DNA of 64,000 bases from Romanomermis culicivorax. Its lineage: Eukaryota > Nematoda > Enoplea > Mermithida > Mermithidae. The position numbers were made by a program, and so were the translations under genes. The stretch spans positions 744,001 through 808,000 of the forward strand of contig CAWUHX010000094.1 of the NCBI GenBank assembly GCA_963922205.1, read 5' to 3'. Under the pieces are notes generated by a model. It was not told where the DNA came from. It saw only the letters and a program-made list of their open reading frames with translations, and did no database searches. Positions 25,231 through 37,504 of this stretch are shown piece by piece (the first letter of the stretch is position 1; each line of letters starts with the position of its first letter).

Positions 25231-28200
25231 ATGACTGTGACATACACCTCTGAAGTGGCCACCCAAAGGATCGGTGGTTTTTTTCGCTTCCTGTTTCGAT
25301 GGCGGGGTAGTATTTATAGTGTAATTTATGGTGAAATATCCATATTCATGGTTCTTTATGCGATTTTGAGCATTACGTACCGACATTTATTGAATGACAA
25401 TCAGAAACTGTAAGGTCTCTAGCACTTTTGTTTGCGTTTCCATTTAAACCTGTGCATTTTCCAGTGTTTTTGAACGCTTATGTGTATACTTCAATCAATT
25501 CTCCGACTACGTCCCGGTTACTTTTGTGGTTGGTTTTTACGTAGCTAGAATCATAGCCAGGAGATGGACACAGTGGGAAAATATACCGTGGCCCGACAAG
25601 TATTGTTTTAAAATGTGATGCTATCGAAGTTACTATCAGGATTCAATGCACACAATGTTTAGACTAGCGTTTGACATATCAGTTTATATGAAAGGTTCGG
25701 ATCAAAGGTCACGGATACTTAGAAGAACACTGATAAGATACATAAACCTTGGAACCGTTTTATGCTTCCGAGACATATGTATCCCAGTCAAGAAGAGATT
25801 TCCTACTTTAAAGCACCTTGTGGATGCAGGTTATAAAGTATAGGTTATGATCGGCTGCTAGTCGCATTAACTGCTAATTTTTTAGGTCTTATGACTGAAC
25901 CAGAAGTAGAAACCTATGAAGGCGAAGCCAGTACAAAAAATTCAAATTGGTGGATCCCGTTTCACTGGGCCTACACACTGTTATGCAGGGTACAGTGTGA
26001 AGGCAAGATACCGGATGGTTACACAAAACTGCAGGACGTGAGTATTACGGTCTTGCGATAATTTGATCACACATTTAATGAAGTTCTAGGGTATCATGGA
26101 TTTGAGAAACAAGTGCTGGATACTATTTGGATATGACTGGGTTCCAATACCTATGGTTTATACGCAGGTTTGGGTTTGATTTTCATCATGGACTGTGGAA
26201 CTTTTTCTCGGATATCATTGATTTCAGGTTGCAACCCTCTCAGTCTACATGTTTATGTTAGGTTCGTTGTTTGGTCGGCAATATGTGGAAAACCACAGCA
26301 GTTCTACTACTGTCAAAAACAAAATTGATCTCTATTTTCCGCTATTTACTATCTTGCAGTTGATCTTCTATCTTGGCTGGCTTAAAGTAAATGCTTTATC
26401 CAGTATCATTAATGCAAACATATACGAGTATACCCTTCATTTTCCAGGTCGGTGAAGTTCTGATAAGTCCTATGGGCATGGACGCCGATGATTTTGAGAT
26501 GAATTATATTGTCGATAGGAATTTGAACGTAAGTCTTAAATGAATATGAAATTTATTAAATAGTAAGTATTTTTAATGAACCTTTGAAGTCATTTCAGAC
26601 ATACATTTAATTGGCGGGAAGTTCCAAAGGAACCCACCAGAGAAATGGTCAAATATATAGCTAACCATTTGATGATCCCATAAGATTTGCCAAACATATG
26701 GTAGAAATGGAATAGCCATAGGAACCCCAGCTTCTATGAGAAACTATTTTTGGCGGAAAATTACTTCTTGAGCACAAAACGTGTTTCGACTCTTCGCGTC
26801 ATAAATACGCATTTTTATGATTTTTAGAGGAAAGTATTTTCTGAACCAATTTTTTTGGAATTTTTATCCAAAAAAATCGTAATTTTGTATTCTTTAATGA
26901 CCACCCTTAAATTTTTTGGCAATTTATGACGCCTTCCATCTAAAAAATTGGATTTACCTCTACAGACCCCCGAGGATAAAATGGCATGATTCATTCAATA
27001 GAGATGTATCGGGTATCCGGACCCGAAATGAGACCCGAAATTACCCGACTATTTCGCTGGACCCGTACCCGGACCCGACATTCTCAAAATTTTGGACCCG
27101 GAACCGGACCCGGACCCGATATTCTTAAAATTTTGGACCCGGACCCGCACCCGATATTCCTAAAATTTTGGACCCGGACCCGAACCCGATATTCTTGAAA
27201 TTTTGGACCCGATACATTTCTATCATTCAATAAGATGAACCAAAATGCCCTGCAAATCGATGTGTAATTCACTAATTTGACTTTTAATAAGTGCATATTA
27301 TATTTATATCAGGAAGCAGCATCTCAATCCAGCCTCTATTTTCTATTTCAACTTTCATTTTCATTTCAGCTTTCATATTCTGTTGTCGACACTAATTGTA
27401 ATAAACTCCCTCCGTTGGAGAAAGATCTTCATTTTGACAATGCTGGTGAATCAGAAATCCCTCATACAGCGCAATCACAGGGTCTCAAAGATCAGCCATT
27501 TAAAGGATCAGCTGCTGAACAGACGTAAGAGTTCTGTACAAGTATATACCAAGGATTTCGAGGTTTCAGTTCATATGCTCAGCAAAAATTTCCAAGTTTA
27601 TGTTCTACTTCTGCTAGGAAAATCAGGGATGAGAGAGACGGATATTTTGATCCAGATACTCGGATATCTTGACCCAGATCCGCGGATGTATGTAATTTTT
27701 CCTCATCCGGATCCGATTATTGGAATTTTTTGGATCGAGATCCAATGAAACAAATTTTATCCTTATCCGACGCAGTTGTAGACTGAGATCCGATCATATG
27801 AGAACTATATCCACTAAGGTTTGCATTGATTTTTCAAATTTCCAAACCAACAGTAGTCAGGTTATATTTTTTGAAGAGTAATCTTTCAACTGTATCACAA
27901 TTTGGACGATTTCTTTTAGGACGGTTAACGTGAACTTAAATTAGCTTTGTCTGTAAAAAATAGTTTGCATCGTGAGTCTAGATCCTTTATCTACCTTACA
28001 GATGTAATTTAACTTCCTGAGTAATAGTCCAAAGCAAACTTTTCTATGCATGGTGCACATTTTTTGACCGTGCGGAAAAATTTTTAATTAAAAAGTCATT
28101 TGATGCGATTTAGAATGTCAAAACCTCAAATTTTTTCGGCCATTACCTGTAATATTCAGTAAAATTAAGCTGAAACAGGGTCAAAAAAGTGTAGGCTTAT

Positions 28201-31200
28201 TCCTCATTTATCTCCGATTGTTTGCATGAATCTACTATGTCTCATCTCATTGAGAATGAGTAAGACTCGGCACTTTCTATGAAAATATAGTGAGAGACAG
28301 GCTTTTTTTGCCGGAGGCAAATGAAAATTTTTTGGAGCAAATGAAATTGGAGTAATCATTTGTACATGTACAAACGGCTCTTTCCCATTTAGGGAAGAAA
28401 ATTTTGGGGATAAGGTACAGAAAATATGCATTTTGGTGCGTTTTAGAAGTTCATAATCTCAAAATTTTCCGGCGCTTCGCGCTTGTTATAACTTTACTAA
28501 TCATTATTATGTATTACTTAGCTCATACGCAACTTTCAGAATGTCTACCTTCACCTATCATTTAATGTATTTTCATCATCTCAAACGTATTATCTCATTT
28601 TTAAAGTGGTAATCTGCAAAATTTTATCTTGATATTTGATTAAGATTCGTAGTTTTTCCTTGAAACATTTTTTGATGAAAATCAATACATCAAGTCTCTA
28701 AACTTTTCATAGTGATTATTCCTTTCTTAGCATAAAATCAGTTCGAAAGCTTCATGGAAGTAGCCTTCGGAAATTTCTACTCTCCCACTCATATCTTTTC
28801 GGCCAAGGTCATGAGAGTTAATGAATAAATTCCTGTTTTAAAAATTTTTAAGATGATGAAATTCTAAAATTTACGACTTTTGAACACGAAATTCGAATCT
28901 AATTCTTGAAATAAATGTTTGGAAAATTAATTTTCCAGCGTCGCCGAATGTTAATACACAAAAAATTTGTCCCTCTTTTTGACGTCTTTTTTGAGCTTTC
29001 ATTTCTCATCATAGAGGACTTAACCATCAATTTATCATCTAATGCAAACTCATTATGCTATTGGATAGTTTTCTACAAAATTTGTTCCACAATGCTTGTA
29101 AATTAGAATTGAAACTCGAAAATTTCAATTTTTTTCTAAATTTTAATGAATTAACGGCATTTTTTGAGTTATAAATAAAATTTGAAAATTACACTGATTT
29201 GGTTATTAGTCTTTGGCCATGACATAGAGGAACACAAGTTACTCATTTTACGTATTTTTGCTATGTACAAATTGTACAAATGAAATATCGGCTGCCGTTT
29301 GTACATGTACAAATGGGTCATATTCAAAAAAAACCCTGGTGAGAGATGGAATTTTTCTATTGCGATCAACATGACATCACTGATTTTTCACACACTCTTC
29401 CTTCACTTATTCAATACCATCATTTTCCGACTAAACACCCAAACCGCAAATATTAAAAATTAATATTTGTATCCATGCCCGTATCCAGGAATTTTTTTAG
29501 GGGGGGCGGAGGTCGGCTGACTACATGACTTTCTCGTAAAACGCATTAGGTGAATCCAAAAAATTCTGTAGCAGCTATAAAACAGGTGAAGAGGTTAAGA
29601 TGCATTGATAAATTAACACATGACATGTGTAAAATTGAGAACAATATTTTTGTTCTAGATTATTGTGGCCTTTATCCGGTGTTTTGTACCTTTTAAAAAA
29701 ATGAACAGGGGGGGCGGCCGCCCCCCCCGCCCCCTCTAAATACGGCCTTGTTTGTATCTATTTGGGACACGAAAAACTTGTTCAGTCCATAATTTCTCCG
29801 GCCACCTCCGCACGGTGCAGATAGAAGCTTGCGAAAAAGCCTCTGAAGATTTTGAGCTCTTGCTTCACTTTGCTCCTAATTCCACTGACTATCATAATAA
29901 CTATGCAACTGCTTGGAAATATGAATTCATACAATTTGATTTTGAAAAATAAAACATTGTGGCATAATTTTCTTCATTGGATGTGGCAGACTTCTTTTCG
30001 TCATTTTTGTAGGCACGAACGTCCAACATAATGTGCCAAAATTTCAATCCGATTATTGCACGATTTTGGGAGTTGTTGGGATTGACACACACTGCACTGT
30101 CGTCATTCAAATATTTTTTTGAATCTGAATAAACCCCCAACCCAACCAATAAAGTTCTGGGAAAACATCATGCGTCTATATAATAAATTAGATGAAAAAA
30201 TTTGGCCCCAAGTTTTAATGAGTTTTCATTTGTCTAGCTTTGATAATTTCGGAACGACATGCTTCAAATGAAAGGTCAAAAATTTTAGAAATTTTCATCA
30301 AATTTCAGAAATCGAGTCATTTCTTGACGTTTATTTACTGGAAAACGCATGAGTTGTTCAAATGCACTTTAAGGACACTACAATCGATTATAATTTCCGT
30401 CATCTTCATCTGGCTAACCTCAAGTGGTGTGAAACGGGGTGCCTTCAACGGTAGAAATTTTTCTCACACTTTATAAAATAAGCCAGAGTTGCGTCTCTTC
30501 TGAGACACCCTGTGACTTAACCATTATGAATAGATCAATGTGCCAGTGATTCGATCCACACCTTTTCTTTTTATTCGTCCAATTTGAAAGTTTTTAATGT
30601 TTCCTTCACCCCGTTGATGATGGCTTTTTCGGATTATTTCGACTTCATTTTTCGCCCTTTGAAATGGCATAAAATGTGTAAAGTAAGATATGAGAAAAGT
30701 CTTTATCATACCTTATGAACATTTGGATATTTATATTTCTAAACATTTATAGAGACTGCAAAATGTCAAAAATGCAAAATTTCCAATTTTTGGAGTACTG
30801 TAGGTATGCGAATTCTGTTTTTTGAGCGAAATGAATACTATCACAATACTCAGCATGTAAAACCACTCAACATGTCGCATTTTCAGAAATTATGAATTTC
30901 CAATTTATCATAGGTCAATGGCACAGTAAGTCAAATCTCTCAGAAATTGTGTCTTATGTCACACATGAAAAATATAATAACTGAACCCGAAATGAGACCC
31001 GAAATTACCCGACTATTTTGCTGGACCCGGATCCGATATTCTTAAGATTTTAGACCCGGATACGATATTTTCAACATATGCTACCCGATCCGGTCGGATC
31101 TTCTGTTTAGGGATCCGGATTTGGCGATCGCAGTTTTCTAGATACGGATCCGATAAAGCAACTGTTTAAAATCCGGATCCGGGCCGATTTAGCCGGGAAT

Positions 31201-32676
31201 GTGAATCCGTCCCATCCCTAGAAAATGATAGAGAATTCTCAAGCGTTCCAAGTATTAGACATTGGCATTAGAATTTAAGTCGAAAAACGTCAGTTTCTCA
31301 GAGTCCTATTTGCATCAAGCTTGTAATTATTATAACAAAGACTATGTTACATAGTTGGTGTTTTCCGTATACAAATTATGGAAAAAATTTTCTAGAAAAA
31401 AAGTTGACATATTCGCAGTAAATTCTCCAAGGCTAAGATTCCAAGTCGTAACTTTTCAGGGCACACGCATGAGAAAATGGAGTTTCACTGAGTGAAATTA
31501 TTTGGAAATTCCAATGCAAATCTTAGGGCTTACAAAAGGTTCGCGCCTAAGAACCGAAACTTGGAAAAGCCGTCAGTTCACAACTTGTGACTTGAGTATT
31601 TGAATCGAGCCCTGAAGAGCAAATATTATGCGTTCACACTAAAGGACAAGATCAACCTTTTTTTAGCCATGATGAAGTCATTTTGCATCTTTTAATAGTA
31701 ACAACGCTACTAAACAACCGACTTTGCTGGATGGCGACCTGCATGGCATGATCTCCAAATCGACAATGTCTCAATATCCCTCCCAAGCCACCGTATTTAG
31801 CACCAGACCATCATCTGGTCTATGGCGGGCTGTTACTACTTTGATTAGCAGAGCGCCTTCCATCGTTGAAAGATCTCGCTCCAGAGAAGATGAAAAAGAC
31901 TTGGGTTTCACCAAGGTTACGGGTAAAATCGTAGAAATTGAAGATTCGCTGACACCACTGATCATGGTGAGATTCATTACGTTCAAGGGGATTAAGTTAT
32001 TAGAATCATGTAGGGTTCCAGTTTTAAAATTTTTAATCAACAAGTATGAATTCAAAACTAACTGTACTCGTATCACTTGAAAAATTTTAACAAAATTATA
32101 ATTCCACTGCTATTTCTGAATAGAAATCCATACGGTTTTTTGATCGATGTGCAATATATTTTGTCATGCCGTCCATGTAACAATATTCCGGCAAATTGGA
32201 ATATAACATCTTTCGAAAAAGGTAATCAAAAAATGGCAATCCTTTTCATAAAGCTTTTGCTGTATAATTTCCTGTTTTAAAAGATATGATCTATTTGACT
32301 CAGCTCACAAATTTTCAATTCCATAGGACGTGTTGTTGAGCAGAGAACAGCAAAATCATAATGTAGAATTTGCTTTCCAGTATAATAATTCGAAAGCATT
32401 CCAAGAAAAACTGATTACAGTTCATGTGACTCAATTGTGCAGATCTTGTTCTTCGGAAAATTTCAGCCCGAAATTCCTGCAGATAAAGAGGTGACGACTA
32501 TTCCAGCTCCACATCCACCTATTTTGACAAGCATAAATGAAGAGCCGAGTGTTGAAACTCCAGAAAATGCAACCCTGGATCAAAACAGACAGCCTTTGAT
32601 ATTTGTCGAAGAAGATCAAGGCCTGTCCATGAAGCCCATTGCTAGATCTATCGATGAAAAGGCTAAAGAGCTTTAA
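25231..32676 (+). CDS. Bestrophin-family chloride channel, complete ten-exon gene
   Basis: Exons: 25231-25409, 25465-25599, 25663-25829, 25886-26037, 26090-26167, 26228-26386, 26448-26528, 27370-27524, 31699-31966, 32443-32676. All junctions are GT-AG, the phases agree, and the total is 1608 nt (535 residues plus stop). It starts with the family hallmark [11 protein letters not shown], followed by FRWRGSIY. Further family blocks are [33 protein letters not shown], the gating-region [27 protein letters not shown] and the acidic calcium-clasp region [16 protein letters not shown]. Bestrophins form pentameric calcium-activated anion channels in cell membranes. Exons 9-10 encode a variable cytosolic tail. 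Introns 1-7 are 50-850 bp, but intron 8 is 4.2 kb and full of transposons. No nearby AATAAA was seen after the stop. Confidence 0.9.
26620..26960. repeat. Diverged copy of dispersed repeat F (bestrophin intron 7)
   Basis: Shares with the copies at 37505, 44045 and 63420 the order: CCATTTGATGATCCC-like start, CATATGGTAG, ATAGGAACCCC, then T/A-rich 'aaaaatactgaaaaatgtc'-like sequence and a CTTCGCG(C)CAT core. Non-coding. Confidence 0.45.
26999..27216. mobile_element. GACCCG-array element E, copy 1 (bestrophin intron 7)
   Basis: Starts GAGATGTATCGGGT and ends with the inverse ACCCGATACATTTC. The interior is a tandem array of about 36-bp units with GGACCCGGACCCGATATTC and AAAATTTTGGACCCG. The flanks share TCATTCAATA, the probable target duplication. 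Other copies lie at 30980, 45483 and 61311. Non-coding. Confidence 0.6.
27627..27790. repeat. GGATCC-type relative of the GACCCG element
   Basis: AGGGATGAGAGAGACGGATATT begins a stretch in which GATCC/GGATCC words recur. An inverted end of the same type (CCGTCCCATCCCTAG) lies near 31220. Probably a family relative to the GACCCG elements; ends are not firmly defined. Confidence 0.35.
28298..29338. mobile_element. hAT-like non-autonomous element with TTGTACATGTACAA words (bestrophin intron 8)
   Basis: 1041 bp with ends CAGGCTTTTTTTGCC and the reverse of CCAGGGTTTTTTTTG, flanked by a perfect 8-bp duplication GTGAGAGA (28290-28297 and 29339-29346). The subterminal parts carry palindromic words around TTTGTACATGTACAAA on both sides. 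The body (from about 28425 to 28930, including CCGGCGCTTCGCGC) is shared with the element at 45901-61157, which carries different words. No transposase gene. Confidence 0.75.
29474..29752. mobile_element. MITE with CCCGTATCCAGG / GGCCGTATTTAG ends (bestrophin intron 8)
   Basis: The ends read GCCCGTATCCAGGAATTTTTTTAGGGGGGG and, reversed at the right, GGCCGTATTTAGAGGGGGCGGGG. The flanks share TTTGTATC(C/T)A, the probable target duplication. The interior is non-coding and G/C runs lie next to both ends. Confidence 0.5.
29753..31698. other. Rest of bestrophin intron 8
   Basis: AT-rich non-coding sequence. From 30980 to about 31220 lies a degenerate GACCCG-array copy merging into GGATCC words, ending in CGTCCCATCCCTAG. 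No other exon supported; exon 9 begins after ttttaatag at 31699. Confidence 0.5.
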
Positions 32677-33670
32677 TGTCAATATGCTTTTTTCTTTTTT
32701 TAACCATGTGCATTGTAATTAGTTTTGGGAGTGGTATAACGAATATCATATAGGAAAATTTACGCCTTCCATTTCAATTCAGAGTAAGAAAAATGTGTCT
32801 TTTTGTAAGATGTACGTGGATGAAAGTGTCCCAGAAATTATCCAAAAATCTGAGAATAATCGTCATTGACTACAATTGTTCATAACGTGAATTTGTTGTA
32901 CGAAGCCCAAACATGCTTTTATCAGCTTGAACTTCTGATGTCTACTTTTGTCTTCGTTTCTCTGTGGCCGATATGTCAGTTTTGTGGTCAAGCGTAACAT
33001 TATTGTGAAATCACGAACGATGATAATTGAACAGTAATTGAGTCTAACCATGCTTTTATAGGCTTCATTTCTTCATGCATCGTATATTGAAACAAAACAA
33101 CTTAATTTTCCCATCTATCTTGCGGTTTCGTTTTTGTGACAAAATTGGCTAAGAAAAAGATGAAAAACTTGGGTAAATATGCTGATTGCCGACCCACCTC
33201 AACCACATTTTGATCACATTTCAACATAACCATAAAGCTGAAAAGCACGATTAGCTTAATCACGAAAATGAGGAGCGGCTGTAAAATTAACCTCGGTTTA
33301 ACCATTTTTCGCTGACAACAAAATTGAGAAACTGGTCCCTGATTTGTACGAGTATTTATATTTCTGCGTATAGGTTGTTTCGATCATGTGCATTTTTTTA
33401 CTTTCACTTCGCTTTTTAGGATCTCGATGCTTTTTTCCATTTTCATGTATGTAGATGAACTTTTTTCGCAGTATTAATGTTGATCATGTAAATTTGTTCA
33501 TTGATTGATTCGTTTATCTCAATGATTTAAACTCCGTGTTGAAAGGGAGTTAAAATCGAAGTGAGCATATCTGAATTCATAATTATTTTTTCTTCAGATC
33601 ACCCAGTCGCATTGAATTTTATGAGAACTACAGAAATCGAGCTTGCACACTACTTAACAGTTTTCTATTC
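32677..33670. other. Spacer between bestrophin gene and bestrophin relic
   Basis: No gene is supported. A minus-strand frame at 33305-33102 begins with a hydrophobic signal-like segment, but no continuing exon could be shown. Confidence 0.4.
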
Positions 33671-33849
33671 ATGACTGTCACTTATACGTCTGAAGCTGCC
33701 ACTCAACGGGCCGGCGGATTTTTCAGGCTGCTGTTCCGCTGGCGAGGCTGCGTTTACAGAGCTCTTCTGGCCAAAATGATAGTTTTCATGTTTTTATATT
33801 CCATGCTTAGTGCCGTCTATCGATTGGCCATGAATGATAAACAGAAAAT

Positions 33850-34995
33850 GTGAGAGCACTTTTTTGACGGTCTAGGACAGCTCGGCGTCGCCATTTCGGC
33901 GTGTGACATTATATAATTTCATATGCAAAAAAATAGCAAAAAATCCGCATTATCCTCAGTCGCTTTTTGAGGTTGTAGTAGTTGTGTAAAAGAGTCTACA
34001 AAGAAAGGATAAAGTGCGCTACTAACAAGAGAAATAAAAAACAGAAGCAGGAAAAGAGTTGCAAAAACAAAAAATGTTTGCAGGAAAAGAAGACGTTTTT
34101 TTACTGAAAATGTCAAAATTGATGTTACAGAAAGCATAAAAAATAGATAATTATAGTCTTTTTTCTTGAAATGCTTTCAAATTATGAGAATGGGAGGCAA
34201 ATACTATGTCAGTTTCTTAAGATTTTCAGCTAAACCGTATGTCACATAGCGCCGAAAACCTGTGAACATACTCAACTAACCTTTAGCTATTTGTTGATTT
34301 AAAAATTTCATAGTCAAATTTTTGTGTAAACGATTTCAACGACAGTGCTAAGTTATGTAAATTTTTATCTTATTAACATTTCATAAAAACAGACTATAGG
34401 TAAAGCAGTTTTATTTCCATGCAGAAAATATATCAGGCAAAACAAATTTATAACCACGGATTCATTTTATAGTTGTTTCTGTCGTTTTTTGAAAATACAA
34501 AGGAAAACATAAAATTGAGAAGGAATGAGATGAAAAAAAGAAAGAAAGTAAAGAAAACGGAGGAAAAAATTGAATAAAACAAAGTTTGGCGCCAAAAATG
34601 GCCGGCGTCAAAGCGTCCCTTTCCGTTTTCTTGAAGATTGAACTATGTTCATTTGTATAAGATCATATTTAAAATTTGAGTACGTTGAAAAGTGAGACAT
34701 TTGGTTATGCAACTGATTTTTCTTGATTGATGCTCAGTTTACTTGAGGTGCTATAGAAGGTACCATCGGAAACCGCAGGAGTATCCCAATAATAAATCAA
34801 CAGCAATATTTAATTTCGCGTCTATTTTGGACAGTTACTTTGCATTGCATATGTAGCTTGTCAGCAGTACTTTGGTGTGCTTAATTTTCAAAGAATAACC
34901 ACAAAAACCGTTCAACTGTAACAATAGTCTTTAAATTATGTACTCAAACCATGAATCCCTTTACCCATGTTACCCATGTAGAGCTTATTTTTCAG
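33850..34995. other. Intron 1 of the bestrophin pseudogene
   Basis: 1146 bp, AT-rich, with purine-rich and pyrimidine-rich runs (34500-34580). The intact gene's intron 1 is only 55 bp. No gene or defined repeat. Confidence 0.45.
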
Positions 34996-35130
34996 ATACT
35001 TCGAAAAACTTTGAATGTACTTTAACTAGTTCGCTGATTACGTACCAGCAACATTCGTGGTTGGATTTTACGTTATCCGGATCATTGCTCGTCGTTGGAC
35101 ACAATGGGAAAATATTTCTTGGCCGGACAT

Positions 35131-36540
35131 GTACGATTTATTATTATGATGAATACACGTCGTTTAAAAATGGGATATGGCATGAAGCTGATTTAAAACT
35201 GACTCTCGCCGACCGAATAAACTTTTCATTTATCTGCAGGTTTCCAGCATTAGATAGGAACATCTTGTACCATAAAGCGAGTTTTAAAAATTCTTTTGAA
35301 TCTTTAAGTAATTGTCGAGAATAAGCTGTCAAAGAATTGTAACAGAGTCACTTGAAGAAAAGTGAACAAAAACGAAAAAATGCTGCAGCTGAAATTAGCT
35401 TGTTGGAAAAAAACGTAAAACTGAAGAAAACTTATCTTCTACGAAGAAAAATTTTTCATCTCACAAATAGTTATCGATCGATGTGACCCATGTCGATGCA
35501 TCAGCCAGTGTTCACCGATGCACCTAATTTTGTTTTCATCATACGAAACAGCGTTTTCATTCATCCAACAAACCTATTAGAAGCACCAGACATTTTGTAA
35601 GCCTTGACTTACCATTGAAGCAACCATAACTGCTGGCAAATCCTGTGGGGAGATCAACCAATATCGGTTGATCCCCCCGGGATTTGCCAATCAAATGGCT
35701 AGCCATATGGTAGGCATAGGGTACCCCATATTTTTGATCGGAAAAATACTTAAAAATGTCATTTTTTGATGAAAAATGGTCAAAAATGTCAATTTTCTAT
35801 GCGCATCGCGCCATGAATACATTTGATAAGGTTTTTAAGACAAAAACTACTATTTTTTGAACCATTTTTTGGGTTTTTTGATCTAAAATCGATTTTTTTC
35901 ATTTTCCCTCGTTGGATGGTCAAAAACCAAGGTTATCCACCGAAAAAGGTCAATTAACCATGTTCAACAAGCTTCATTTATCAAAGAAATGCTATAATTT
36001 TAAAATAAATTTTTTGGGGTTGTTACAGCCATGTCATGAAACAAGATCATGCAAAATGCATTTTTCCGGTAAAATTATTGCTTAAAACATAGAAAATTCA
36101 CAGAGGTGAACCTGAAAAACCTAGAAGAGTCAGGGATTTTTTCGCATAATGTTGGTCATCCTGGCTCTAATCAAGTTAAAAAATCATTTAATTTGACTAT
36201 GCTCCAAATTACCGGCCCTGAAACGATCTTGCGCCAAAACAGCTGCGTTAAAATGTCCCATTCCTCTGTTTTCTCGACTCTGAACTGAACTTTCATGTTC
36301 AGTCAACATTTTCAATACTTTTGTTTGAAAATTCTTTGTTTTTTCATAAACAATGATCGCTTTCCAAGTGACTAACTATTCCCTTGACTGGTCAAATATT
36401 TTCAGTCTGACTCGATATCTGTGGCGAAGCGTCAAAGTTCAAAGCAAATTTTACTTTACAGAATTTCCATTAGTTCCAATTTTTTGTTTAACATCCTGTA
36501 AGCCAAGCTTTGCTACGTGCTAACCTTTTCACCTGGCAAC
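35131..36540. repeat. Repeat-derived interior with a partial copy of dispersed repeat F
   Basis: About 35640-35930 is a copy of repeat F: GGGGAGATCAACC, ATGGCTAGCCATATGGTAGGCATAGGG, ATCGGAAAAATACT, CATCGCGCCATGAATACATTT. The remainder is AT-rich without coding support; no trace of bestrophin exon 3 was found after 35130. Confidence 0.45.
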
Positions 36541-36544
36541 TTCA

Positions 36545-36940
36545 GAAGAGCTTAATAAACGGGCTTCATATAGATGAAAATTATGACAGTCTGATTTTGC
36601 TGGCTAAAAACGAATTGAATCTTTGGCTAAAACAACTTAAAGCATAGAATGGCCGTTGTATTATTCCCCCTGCTGTAACTTTGACAAATTTTTTGGATGC
36701 ATCAAACGAAAGCTGGGGAGCCTATTGTGGCACGAATCATGTGGGAAGGGTCGATGGTCAGATAAAGAAAAATCGCTTCATATTAATTGCAATCTCTTAG
36801 CTTCTTTTTTCGCGCTAAAAATTTTTGCGAAGGATCTTAGCAATTGCTCAATTTCCTTAATAATAGATAATTCTACGGCAATTACTTATTTAAATAAACT
36901 GGATGTGATTCGCACCATTAGTGCTTTTTTAAAGGTTTTT
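36545..36940 (+). pseudogene. Decayed RNase H region of a DIRS-like retrotransposon
   Basis: The frames 36575-36720 and 36740-36940 together give the typical order: ELNLWLKQL, NGRC, LDASNESWGAYCG, then RWSDKEKSLHINCNLLASFFALK and IIDNSTAITYLNKLD. This is the RNase H pattern of DIRS-type (tyrosine-recombinase) retroelements. A frameshift near 36730 and stop codons show that it is dead. No recombinase or terminal repeats were found. Confidence 0.6.
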
Positions 36941-37504
36941 TAGACAAAAATAACTACTTTTTACAATAATTTTCCGGAATTTATTGGCGAAAAAATCAAA
37001 ATTTGTTCTTCAGGCGTCCACCTAAAATTTTGAGCAATCTGTGACCCTCCGCTCCAAAAAAGTACCTTGATCCCCCCGGCTCCGTTGGTTACTGTGGCGT
37101 AGTACGTTGGCTGCCAGTCTTTTTGGACTGCCCTATGCTACGGCCAATGGAGTACATCAGCTGCAACGACAGATCGTTTTGAGATTGGCAACTATATTCT
37201 CAGTATACATGCAACTGCGGCCTGAGATTACTTGGTCCAGATGCTTTTTTGGTATAAGGAGTTCGTTTAATGGAGGAGTTCAGGAATGAGTAGAGTAGCA
37301 AAGTTCGGCATCATTTGCTAAAAACGTCTCAAAAAGATGTCTTTTAATGAAACAACTTTTGAAACATTCTTTTTGGTAAAAACATTTCATATTTGTCGTG
37401 CTTCTTCAATAGTTCGAAAATAGACAGGTTCTTTGGATTTTGGTCCGATGGGTTAGGGGTTAAACAGCTACCTTGACTTTGGTATACTGCCAGCATACAT
37501 GTAA
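36941..37504. repeat. Partial repeat F and unassigned sequence
   Basis: 36925-37095 corresponds to the right half of repeat F (TTTTAGACAAAAATAACTAC through CTTGATCCCCCCGGCTC). An open stretch at 37107-37289 may belong to the DIRS-like relic, but I do not recognise it. Confidence 0.4.

Noticed and set aside
33102..33305. Minus-strand frame with a signal-peptide-like start
   Set aside because: Hydrophobic AT-rich start but no convincing second exon or family match, so a secreted-protein gene is not supported.
35130..35330. Search for exon 3 of the second bestrophin
   Set aside because: No match to the LRRTLIRY block or its flanks could be found after the exon 2 donor, so the exon is taken as lost.
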